This document shows, piece after piece, positions 45,874 to 57,083 of a stretch of DNA of 64,000 nt. The notes under the pieces were generated by a model, which was not told the origin of the DNA, did no database searches, and saw only the letters and a list, made by a program, of their open reading frames with translations. The stretch spans positions 177,476,266 through 177,540,265 of the forward strand of contig OY986435.1 of NCBI GenBank assembly GCA_963920525.1, read 5' to 3'. This stretch comes from Dichetophora obliterata (lineage: Eukaryota > Arthropoda > Insecta > Diptera > Sciomyzidae). The stretch's first letter is position 1. Every line of letters starts with the position of its first letter. A program made the translations under genes and the position numbers.

Positions 45874-48800
45874 GCTGAACTGATTTATGTGAAATTTTCA
45901 ATATGCGAACAAGTTATTGACTGAGAAACTGCCATAAATCTCAATTTTTGGTAAAATTGGACACATTTTCCCATTTCCTGACAAAACAGTAAAATATATC
46001 TGGAAATGAGCTATAAACATATGAAAGATTTCCCGATTCTAATACAAAAGTTCAAGGTTACATGCATCTACGATAAAAGGTTTTGTCGAAAAATGTACAT
46101 TTAAAAAAAAATTAAATCATTTTCTTGCAAGCAGTTTATCTGTTGATTGACTTTAATGCTCTCACCGCTTGTAGCGACCATATTGACCACGGTATAAAGC
46201 AATTACTAAGCAAAATAATAAGTGACACATTTTCATTGTAATATTTTGTTTGGCAATACAATTTTAAGATTTTTGAGAATTCGTAAATAATAAACCGAGT
46301 TTTTGCGGTTTAATGATTTCATATTGTTTGATTATTCATTTTGTCTGGAATTCTTTTAAAATAAAACTTGTTTTATTTAAATATATTAAAAAATGCATTT
46401 GTTGAAGGTGATACTTATTACACGAACAAACCCGAGACTGGTAGCCTAAATTGATTGTTGTTTTAGCTTTATGATTTTTTCTACAAATATTTTATAAACT
46501 CAACCTCAGTATATTTAGCGATACTAGTACCAAAAAGTTGTAAAAAAGAACCTTTTTCTTCATAGAAAAAATCATAGTAAATGTAATCAAGTTTTAAGCA
46601 AAATAACTAGAATTTATCTTGAAGTCCCCGAGCTTCTCATGATCAATTGTGTTGTGTGTGTGTGTATTATTAAATTTTGATATTCCGATTTAACTAAAAA
46701 ATGAGAATTGGGACATCAATTGAGATTGAGCACATTTTTTTTTTGTTCCAGAGCGAAAGTAGGAACATTTTTTGATGATTAACGATTTTAATGTATCTAT
46801 TCTGTTTATAACATAAAATACTCTAAGAATTGAAGTACTTTTGTGCAATGTAAAATGTGTTTATTGTGTTTGAGTAATATGAATAATAAGTGAACGACAA
46901 TTAAAATTTTGTAAAAATATTACAAAAAATTTTTGTAAAAATATTACATAAAATTTTGAGTTTCTTATAAGGTATGTTTGAAGTTACTTGAAAGCGTTTC
47001 TTTGCACATTTTTCAAATTTGAAAGAGAAAAAAAACAAGCTAAGTGTCACTCCCTATTCAATTAAAATCACTCGAAACTACTTTTAACTTTATTGGGATT
47101 ATTTGTTCGAGCACGAACTTCAAGCTACAAACAGCTGATCCTCAAATTATAAGATGAATATTCTATTTTTTGTATTTTGAAATACAAATTATGCTTATCA
47201 TTAGATGCAAGAATTATTTTTTTCATTTTGTATTTTGATAATTATTTTATTATTATTTAGTGCAAAGTGTCTTTTATAAGAATAAGCTAATTATTTCAAG
47301 CATAAATCAATTTTTTTTTCTATGATAAAAATGCGTGAGCATCTGTGCTTGAAACTTACCAATAGTCACTTTCGTACTGTTTGTTAAATATTCTTCTTTT
47401 ATAGATAATCAAGAAACTCTCTTTTACTTGAAATTTACTTGAAGTTAATACGAAAACAGAACTATAGATTATGGTATTATTTCTATTGATTTAAAAACAT
47501 CAACTTTTTATAATTTTTTTTAAAAAAAACCCATACATAATTCACGTTATATTGTATACAACATGAAATTAAAGGGGAAAAATGTGGCTATATTACTCAT
47601 TTTTTAAGGAATTTTGAAAAAATACTGGCAACACTGATGCAAAATCAATTTTGACATCTGAACAAAATTTTGCTCAGCGTTGTAAGCAAGTCTTGTTTTT
47701 TTTTGTTATACCGCTTTCTTTGTTGACCATTACAAGATTTCTAAAAATTTTACAACTTTGCATGTTGCAAATATATTGAGGTCAACAACATTTCGCACTA
47801 AAGCATAAACAATACCAACAGAAACTGTTGGTTTTTTATTACCTATATCAATTATTACTGTTGTTGGTTTTAAGCATATAAAATGCTAAATAAAATATGC
47901 GGGATTTAGTATAGAGAAAATATGCGATTATTCAAATATCAAAGCAAAAACAAATGAATTTCAAATGTAAATTTTACATATTTAAATAGCTTAGATTTGC
48001 CACAGTTCCGTGTTATAAGGCTTTTGTTTGAAAGTAAAACTAGAACTCATGCTAATTAATTGCCTTGAAAGTTTTTTAAATGATACATCATCTATGAAGA
48101 TATGCAAAATAGTTCCCAAAATCTAAGATCGTTTCCTAAGCCTTTTGCTTTTGGTGTTATATTTTTAAATACACTGCTTAATTGCTTTGCAGCAATGGCA
48201 ATATTTTGATATTTTTATGTATCAGTAGAATTTTATCAATCAAACAAAAGAAATGGAATTAAAATTTAAGCGCGCTTTTTTGCCTTCAAGTGTGTTTCTT
48301 AAGTCTTTTGTTTGATTGCTTATAATCTATTGATTAATAGACACTAATTTATTAGGAATCATAATATTGGGAAGTACAACATGAGAAGTAATAACAGCAT
48401 CAAAAACAAATCAGATTTTTCGGCTTATTATTACACAATTCGAAACGTTTGTTTTTGCAAATTAACTTCCGAGAGTTCTTGAGTCAAAACTGCAGCGATG
48501 TGTACATTTTTTATGTTCTGTTTTTTTTTCATTTTTCTAATTTTATTTCTTTTAAAATGCTTACACTTCTATATACATAACAAAACGAAGGTTTGTAAAA
48601 TGGAGTGTTTTTAAAATCGCGTAAACTAAAACCACTATAAATTTTAATCTCATTCCACGATTTTCTATATTTACCTACCAATAAATTTATACCTATATAT
48701 TTTTGCCATTTAATCTCTAGATTGAACTTTCATGGTCAATTTTTCAATTTATTTGTCAACATGACAATTAAAAAAATTTATTGTCTTGCACTTTCTGCAC

Positions 48801-49886
48801 GCTCTTTATTTGTCTTGCTGTAGTTGTTGCTGCACCAAATCGCTTAAAAGCCTTTAAGGCAAAGCCAACAATTACTCAATTGCAACTGACGCTTGGGCTA
48901 TAAGCACAGTCACTAGACAGTGAGCCGTAGCGATCAATTCAAAGCAGGTTCCCTTAAAATATGTGTTCTACGCTGAGCTTAACTTGACAAATAACGGCAA
49001 TAATAATACTGAGACCACTACCACTGCCAACACCACACCCACACTGCGTTTTTAAGCAACAAGTTAGCCGAAGTATAGCTTAACATAAACTTTTTTGTCA
49101 ATATATGATACGTTTGACATTTTTCGCCGTCAAATCGCACGAGACTGCAGTGAACAACACGCCAACAACACGAATAGCGACAAGGCATAATCTTACAAAA
49201 AAGACAAATTGTATGGCCAGAAAAACTAATTGATTTCTCTGAGGCCCGAATATAGAGATCGACAAATATTTCCTAAATGCTGCGTACGCCCTCTATTTGG
49301 TAAACAGTGCCTGATGACAATAGCAATAAAGTCCATATTTATGATGAAACCTAAGTGTTGTTGTTTTAAGTTGGTTTTTTTTTCTGTTGTTGTACATACT
49401 ACCACAATTATTGAAAGCTATTTGCTGCGGTGCACTATGGGAAGTTTAACTCGGTTTCGTGACCAAAATTCTAAAATGATTTGTAAGGACGTCTTTCAGA
49501 TAGCTAATTTCGAATTTAATGTCAAAAATGTCAAATATAAAACGCCACACAGTAGGGTATTGAACGCTGTAAATAGGTATCAATTCATCTTGAAAACGGT
49601 GAACATAACAACATAAACAAAGTTGTAAATTTAACATATGCCCTTCATATGCTGGAAAAGCCAGATATTTCTTACTTTTACCAATATGAGAAAATAAATG
49701 TTAAAATCTATTAATTTTAATATAATTTTTTTGCTTAAAGCGTTTGTCTGCGTTAATTTACATATATAAAGGTTATTTTTTAACGTTTGATTTTTGAAAA
49801 TTGAAAAAAAAACAAAAAGTTTGCAATAGTGAATGAAATATTTATTTGTAGCGATATATCAATGCCTGCCACTTATTTTTTAAAGA
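45874..49886. other. No gene seen; intron-like
   Basis: AT-rich, with a (GT)n run at 46650-46664. 48780-49200 is less AT-rich (for example CACTACCACTGCCAACACCA) and could be conserved non-coding sequence, but has no open frame worth calling. The open frame at 49230-49616 (128 residues) shows no family motif. Confidence 0.4.
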
Positions 49887-50466
49887 TTATTTCATGTAAA
49901 TATTGCCCCAATTTTGGCATACTTTTTCCAGCATTTCGGATGGTATCTCACCACTGACAGCTGTAATGTTGTCTTTTAGAGCTGCAATTGAGGTTGGCTT
50001 GTCCCTGTATATGAAAAACTTTACGTATCCGCACAAAAAATTGTCCAGTCAAATGGCATTATCATGGTGTACCAAAAAGTGAAATTAATTGCTTTCCAAA
50101 CTCGCCCTCAATAGGCACGGTCTTGTTGAAACCACATGTCAACCAAGTCAAATTCTTCCATATTGGGCAAAAAGTCGGTAATCATTGCACGGTACTGTGC
50201 TCCATTGACTGTAATGTGAGGATTTTCATTATTTTTTAAAAATTACTGTCCAATAATGCCGACGGCCTACAAACCGCACCAAACAGTGGATTTTTCAAGA
50301 TGCATTGGTAGCTCTTGAACTGCTTCTAGCTGCTCTCCAGAGCAAATTTGGCAATACTGTTTGTTGACGAACCCGTTGATCCAAAAACGAGCTTCGTCTC
50401 TGAAGACAATTTTATGATAAAAAAGTGAATATTCATCAAACATTTCATAGGTCCATTCATCTTAAA
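49887..50466 (-). pseudogene. Mariner/Tc1-type transposase relic
   Basis: A single minus-strand frame from about 50466 to 50115 reads YEMFDEYSLFYHKIVFRDEA then RFWINGFVNKQYCQ, in which Asp of RDEA is the first catalytic residue. Then come LPMHLEKSTVWCGL-stop, GIIGQ-stop, HITVNGAQYRAMITDFLPN and DLVDMWFQQD, which carries the second catalytic Asp. After a deletion and frame change comes LDNFLCGYVKFFIYRDKPTS, with the third acidic residue in LDNFL as in DD34D types, then AALKDNITAVSGEIPSEMLE and NWGNIYMK-stop at 49887. The N-terminal helix-turn-helix part is missing. It is dead through two in-frame stops plus the deletion. I found no terminal repeats around it. Confidence 0.85.
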
Positions 50467-50816
50467 AACGATGTTGTGGTAGGTCACCCCTATATGGCAT
50501 ATCTTCACTTCATTGTTTCTGTATGAAATAGTAATTTTCGAATCTGATGTCAAAATTGTTAAATCAAAAATTAATATTTTTATCGTATCTGTATGGAACT
50601 CTGTGTATGTGAGTTTTTTGGACGCAGGCATTAAATCTAATATTAAAAATTTGGAGTCAAATATTTATTATGTACCTACAACATATATCATTTAATATGT
50701 CAGTGGACAAAAAGTTTATATATTATTATGGCCCCTATTATGAGCTGCGTTCAATCTACGACTTTTTCCGAATGGCCTGATCGAACGAATTTTTATTTGG
50801 TTCTATGACGGGCCGC

Positions 50817-51204
50817 CACCTTAACCTAACCTTACCTAGCCTAACCTAGCCTAGCATAACTTTACCTAACCTAACCTAACCTAGCCTTAACAACCTAAAC
50901 GTACCTAGCCCAACCTAAACTAAACGAAACTAACTTAACCTATCCTAACTTAACCTAACCTAACCTAACCCAAACTAACCTTACCTTACCTTACCTTACC
51001 TTTCCTTTCCTTTCCTTACCTTACCTTACCTTACCTTACCTTACCTTACCTTACCTTACCTTACCTTACCTTACCTTACCTTACCTTACCTAACTTAAAC
51101 GTACCTAGCCTTACCTAAACTAAACTAAACGAAACTAGCTTAACCTATCCTATCCTAACCTAACCTAGCCTAACCTAACCTAACCTAACCTAACCTCACC
51201 TTTA
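50817..51204. repeat. CCTAA/CCTTA pentamer array, about 390 bp
   Basis: A nearly pure array of five-base units: CCTAA-type at both sides and homogeneous CCTTA (with a short CCTTT patch) in the middle (50980-51090). A longer variant block (CGTACCTAGCC ... CTAAACGAAACTA ... CTTAACCTATCCTA) occurs twice, at about 50908-50955 and 51098-51150, on either side of the homogeneous core. CCTAA is the complement of TTAGG, the ancestral insect telomere unit. Confidence 0.9.
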
Positions 51205-54200
51205 ACGTGCTTTTGACAAAAATAAGCGCTTTTGTGAATTTCGCTGATTGTCACTTTGAAAGCAAATACTATTTGTTTTAAAATTAAGTGAAAAAATAAG
51301 AGGAAAATAATTATGATCACGTCGAAATTATGGTTCGACTATTCATCAGAAGAGGATAAAACTGAATTAACTTCCTCACGCAACATTTAAAAATTTGTTC
51401 GTTTCAACTACGTTTCAGTCGTCAAAAAGAAAAACACTTACTTTCTTTCCAAATTCACAAAAAAAAAAACCGTATCGAAAGCCAAGTTCCATTCTATGGA
51501 ATATTCAAACCGCACAAAAAATTTCGACAGTTTTGCACTGCTCATGATAGGAATTTCATATTAGATATTCGATGTTCGGATTGTTTGATTTTAATAGAAT
51601 GGACAATAGAGTTAAACGAAGTTTTAACCTGACCGGCTTCATATATTTTTTAAAGCTCCTTGTCGAAACTAATTTTTCTGCATGCTTAATTTTTTTTTGG
51701 GACATAACTTCTGACTTTGCCCCTGGGGTTTGATATTCCAGAGCCAGTGTGATTTTTTTTTTAATCTGAAATCGAAAAATTTACGTCCGAAACTTTTTAA
51801 TGCAAAACTCTTAATTAAGGCACAATTAACAACCTATCAAGAGTTCCCCATATGCATACATAGCATATGCTCTAGAAGATATTCTGTTTCAAAGTTCACT
51901 TAAATTAGTCATTCACCAATATCTTTGCTTTAATCGAAAAGTTACAGTTGAAAACGACAAAAACTTTCATATTTTTTCTTTATTTCTTCAATTTTGACCA
52001 TATTTTGTTCAATATTTTTATTTGAAACCAGCTAAATAAACTTATTGATTCAAAAGCTTTGGAAAAAAAAATTGTCCAAACAAAAAAAAAATTTATATCG
52101 CCACATGGAAAAAGGCCCCAAATGAAAATTTAAATTTTGCACTGGAGAAACAAATAACTGTATGAATATTTTTTACATATAGACCACCATTTTTGAACCT
52201 ATTCAAATAAATGATAGCTTGTAGCTTACAAAATTGAACAAGCTGTTAATATCTTTGAGTATATTTAGGTGTTTTAAAGAAAAATATTCAACAAATCAAG
52301 GTCAAAGTTAAAAGTTGAAAAAAAAAATTATAAATTTCTTAACGTTTCCATCTGTAACTTTTCCAATGCTTTAGACTTTTATGTACCGTAAAGAAGTTTT
52401 ACTCTTCGTCTTTTAGAAAAAGTTTTTAATTTTTTATCGTTTTCAAAAACAGCTGAGTTATGCAACTACTCACACACAAATAACCAAAGTCGGTTTTTTG
52501 AATACGTACATATATTCAAATTTAAGGTTGGACTCAAAAAACCAAGTATGCAGTTATCTCATTTTCTATCAGGTCTATAACCTCCCCTTTGTCATATGTC
52601 AAGTTTTTTGAATTATTCTCATTTTGTTACACCGTGTTATTAATCAATGTTTTTTTGAATAATTCAATATTTTTTTTATCTTTGAAATATATGACGAAAC
52701 GATAATGTTGACCCCTTTTTACCGTAGTAAAAAGTTTAAGAACGACTCTTAAAGCAACTACGAAATTTTAATTTTGACCACTTTTGGCCACCAAATCGAG
52801 TAAAATTTCCCATAGTGCGGTCGGTGGTTAGTATAATAGTATGTTTAATGATATGCTTTGGGCTGTGTATGAGTATTTGTTACCCCCTTTTCCCATCGCC
52901 AGCACTCTGTAACAAGAAGACACTCCCTACGACTTTCAACATGCCTTTTCTAAGGCGAGCAATACGAAAACTAAACGTCATCATCATCGACTTCAGCGTG
53001 TGGCTTCATTTGGCCATATTTATTCATTGTAATAATTTACTAAATCTTATGGTAGCTTTTTCTAAGCTCAATGCTGCACGAATCTTCTATATTGACAGTT
53101 AACATGCTACATAATTGCTCGCTAGTATAAATGCAAACAGCAGAGGCTGCTGCTGCTTCTCTATGGTACGCCTTTCAGTGTGCAATGCATGTGTAGATTG
53201 AAGTTGTGTATCGATTCCACTGTGAATCGACATGTCGATTACTTTTTACAATTTATATTCATTGATTGTTTCTTTATCTAATGCTGAGTAAGTGATAATT
53301 TAGGCTTTTTGCATTTTATTTTCTTCGATAGCGCTGCTATCAAGTAGCTCCAGAACATTATTATTCGAACAGAGGTGGAGCTGGTGCATAGATTTGTGTT
53401 CTAAGTGAAATGTTAATTGCATGATAGTGTTGCCAATTGACTTAGTTTAATTATGACTTGCCATTTAAGGCGAAAGAGAAAAATATGAAAAGTATTTCAT
53501 AAGGGAAAGCATCGAAAACATGTTCAATAGAATAAAAATAACAAGTTTGGTTGTACAAGGCGTTATGTGGAGTTATAAGAAAGCCAGACGAGCAGCTTCA
53601 TTGGTTAATGTATTTTTTTAACAATTTCTAAAATTAATGCTGCAAGCTGAATTGAAAGAAATGTTTTTAAAAGCTGCCACTTTGTAAAACATATTATATT
53701 AAACATTTTATATTTGCAGGTATTTTAAAGTATGTAGTATGTTATCATTTGTTTTATTTTGTTTTCGATTAAAAATCATCAATAAAAAAAAAGTTTACGA
53801 ATTTTATTTTTTAAAACAATTTCAACAACTTTATACGCAAAGGTCAATTTATGCGAGATGATAGGAAATGATCTAATTTACTCTTGTGCCAAATTCTCGT
53901 AAATAATTTTTTCATATTATTATGCCTTTTTAGTGGTACACATTGATACAATTTGTAATGATTGCAGGATTTGATGTAATATATCACAAAAATTCACCAT
54001 TGCAATTTGAATGTATACCAAAATGTTGTTCTTTGAATAAAATTAATTTTTGAAACTTTTTGCCCACAAAGGAAGGTTGGGTCTTTAAAGCGAACGACAT
54101 ATCGTCGTTCGAAAGTTATTGTATTCTATATGACAAAAATGTTTTTTTGGTAAGTCCATGTTAAAGTTTAATTGTTAATTACAAACAACTGAACCGTAAA

Positions 54201-54903
54201 AATTATCACCACCTTCCTACCAAAGAAAGTTCTAGAGTTTGTGGTTTTTTTCTGTCAAAAAATTTTCTTTGTTATTTATGCACTTCTTGACGAAACTCTT
54301 TTCTTCTTTTAAAGCATATAGAACAAAATGTAAAAAAGTATTGTGAGAAATGAAAAGCAATGTTTTTCACGCAACAAAAACTTTATTTCGTATAATATTG
54401 ACTTCATTTTAAACTTAATCTTATAATTATGTTTTTATTAGTTCACTTAAAACAATACTTGATTTTTTCTTAAAACAAGGTAAATTTCGACTATAAAATA
54501 AGCAAACAATTAATAAAATTCATTTGACTTCGACTCCACTAAGTACAAGCGATACCTAAAAATTAGTTTGAAGCATTTTTAGTTTGAGCAAGCTTGTTGA
54601 AAAAAGAAGTTGTACTATTATTTTAACTTCTTATCTAGCGATAAAATCTTATATTAACTTTTCACATCGTTAATTTTTTTCGAGGATATCTTTTTAGGAT
54701 CTTATTTCAAATGATGTTCTTCAAATAAATTATTTGGAGCTGAAAAACCTCTCTTCAATCTATTTTTTTTTATTAATTTTAATATTTAGTAAAAATTTTC
54801 CCATATAAATGGCTTATAGAATATTAGCTGAATAGCCCAGCTTCGCGCAGGTCTGAAGAAAAAACACTTTATAATTATATTTTGGAACATTATTAATAAT
54901 ATA
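51205..54903. other. No gene seen; one weak small open frame
   Basis: Mostly AT-rich. An open frame on the plus strand ends at 53102 and has its first ATG near 52848. It would give about 84 residues beginning MICFGLCMSICYPLFPSP, hydrophobic at the start like a signal sequence, with a basic patch FLRRAIRKLN and a second hydrophobic stretch. No homologue comes to mind and no splice context is evident. GC is modestly raised over 52815-53240, so a non-coding transcript is equally possible. Confidence 0.3.
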
Positions 54904-55570
54904 ATCCCTGCAGTGTAACCAACTAGCTTAAAACCAGTCTGCATACTAGTTGAAAACTGAGCAGTACTAGTTTAATATCGTCTTTTTTTCATATACCCAA
55001 CTAGTATTTTTAACATGGCGATGTCATAGGAAATATCAAATGTCTTATTCTGAGCAGACGAAAACAAGTTTATAGTATATTTAATTATAATTAGTTATAT
55101 TCTAGTTTGTTGTAAATAGTTGTAAGTAAATAATATATTGCCAAATTTTAACTAGTTTCTAGTTTAACCTTTCCTGAATGGTTGGCAAATAGTCATGTTT
55201 TAATTAGTTTACAACTAGTTGTAACAAACCAATAATTCAACCAGTTCTTTATTCGGCAATTTATTTTCTGAATTTGGAGCTTCTACTAAAGCGACTATTA
55301 AACAAATTGAAAGTAAAATTTACATAGTGTTTTATTATTTTATATAAAAGTACATTTTTTAAAGTTCATAAAGCACAGTTGATTTTAACAATATGTAATA
55401 AAGTTTGATTTTGCCTAGTTTTACAACTGGTTTATTGTGACTTGACATAAACTAGTTGAATTTAAACTATTTTTGCAACTAGTAAATCGTGACAAAACAT
55501 AAACTTGTTTGTTTTAACTAGTTTAAAGACTAATCATTTTTACTACTAATTAGTCTTACACTGCAGGGAT
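54904..55570. mobile_element. Element with ATCCCTGCAGTGTAA ends and many ACTAGT sites, 667 bp
   Basis: The left end is ATCCCTGCAGTGTAA and the right end its exact inverse TTACACTGCAGGGAT. Inside, ACTAGT appears at least eight times, mostly as AACTAGTT or near variants (54946, 54970, 55000, 55150, 55215, 55450, 55480, 55530), with several CTAGT variants. Repeated subterminal motifs are typical binding sites for hAT or related transposases. No clear target duplication and no coding capacity. Confidence 0.7.
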
Positions 55571-56251
55571 ACTAAAATAAAACTGTGGCACCAACCCTAA
55601 TCAAAAATAATAAATCGGTCACTTGTGGTGCTGTTGCCAAATACCATTTAACGCAGAGAATTGTTTGGTAAATGGTGAAGAAGTTTCCACTGATACCAAA
55701 TATGTCACTGATACCGCTGGCAAGCTCACGTTAGATCACATTTGATGTTGGAGTCGGCTAAAGCAATAGACGATTTTGGCATACTTGATTTAAAAAGCGT
55801 TGGTTCATCGCTGGCTATCAAAATGCACCTATGTTACGTTCAAGAAGATTCCTCTCGTAGAATATTATGAAAAGCTTACTTGTTTCAAATTGCAACGATT
55901 TAACACGTGCAAAAGGGACGTTTGAAAATCAAGTTTTTTTGATTTTACTGAATACACATGAAAGTCTTCAGTTGTCAGTTAAATGAAAATTAAATTATGA
56001 AGGATAAAGAATTTTAATACAAGAACTAGTTTTATTTTGGTATAAAAAATAGATTTTGAGCCATAACTTTTGATTGGAAAGAGATATTGGTTCAATTTTT
56101 TCACATAAACTATTTGTAAGTGTTGACTATTGCTTAAAAAATAGTTGTTTAAAAACAACATTTTGGAAAAAATAAATTTTGCCAAAAAATCATAGGGCAA
56201 AGAGCCCTTTGAGTACAAAAACAGTTAAACAATTTTTTCACAAAACTGGAA
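55571..56251. other. No gene seen
   Basis: Patchy GC around 55615-55860, for example CCGCTGGCAAGCTCACG. No reading frame survives and no family is recognised. Confidence 0.35.
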
Positions 56252-57083
56252 GATCAAAAATAAAAGTTAAAATTTGACTTTTATTTTTTGATCAAAAATA
56301 AAAATATATTTTTTGATCAAAAATATAAGTTAAAATTTGACTTTTATTTTTTCTGTAAAAAATATAAGTTAAAATATGACTTTTATTTTTTTCGATCAAT
56401 AATAAAAGTTAAAATTTTACTCTAATTTTTTCGATCAAATATAACTGTTCAAACTTGACTTTTATTTTTTCGATCAAAAATAACAGTTAAAATTAGACTT
56501 TTATTTTTTCGATCAATAATAAAAGTTAAAATTTTACTTTTATTTTTTCGATACAAAAAAATTAATATGCTGCTTAATGACTGTTCTATTGAAATAAGAA
56601 ATAATTTTTTTTTATCTTTACCAAAAAAAAAATTTAATTTAATTATTATTTAATGAATTAATATTTAATTATAACTAACATTAATTATGAATAAAATAAA
56701 ATTTACCATATAATTAAATAATTAATATTTTTTACACCTATTCGTAACATTTTTGCAAAGAGAAAAAAAAAACATTACTATCGATCTTCATATCGTTGCA
56801 CATTGTTATTTAAATGGCATCGCTTATTTGCTTATCATTGAACATTGTGTTTTCATTCATTTTGCAACCGACTGAGACAGCGGCTACAAGCAGATTATAT
56901 AAAATTAAAATATGACTTTTATTTTTGATCGAAAAAATTAAAAGTCAAATTTTAACTTTTATATATGATCAAAAATATTTAAGTCAAATTTTATCTTTTA
57001 TTTTTGATCAAAAAAATCAATTTGATAAAAGAAATTAAAAGTCAAATTTTAACTTTTATTTTTGATCGAAATAAAATTGGTCA
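56252..57083. mobile_element. Foldback-like element: arms made of short near-palindromic tandem repeats
   Basis: The left arm (56252-56555) holds about six copies of a 50-60 base unit containing GATCAAAAATAAAAGTTAAA then ATTTGACTTTTATTTTTT. The right arm (56900-57083) holds about four copies, mostly written ATTAAAAGTCAAATTTTAAC then TTTTATTTTTGATC. The unit is close to its own reverse complement: AAAAGT ... ACTTTT, and TTTTTGATCAAAAA. A unique 340-base middle separates the arms. Foldback (FB/Galileo-type) elements have this layout. Confidence 0.6.

Noticed and set aside
49230..49616. 128-residue open frame on the plus strand
   Set aside because: Opens with a non-ATG codon, has Cys/Lys-rich AT-driven composition and matches no family.
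50326..50631. Minus-strand 101-residue frame
   Set aside because: It is another frame over the mariner-type relic, whose real frame has the catalytic motifs.
50817..51204. Active telomere
   Set aside because: The array is internal, only about 390 bp, degenerate and flanked by ordinary repeats on both sides; flies lack telomerase-type TTAGG telomeres.
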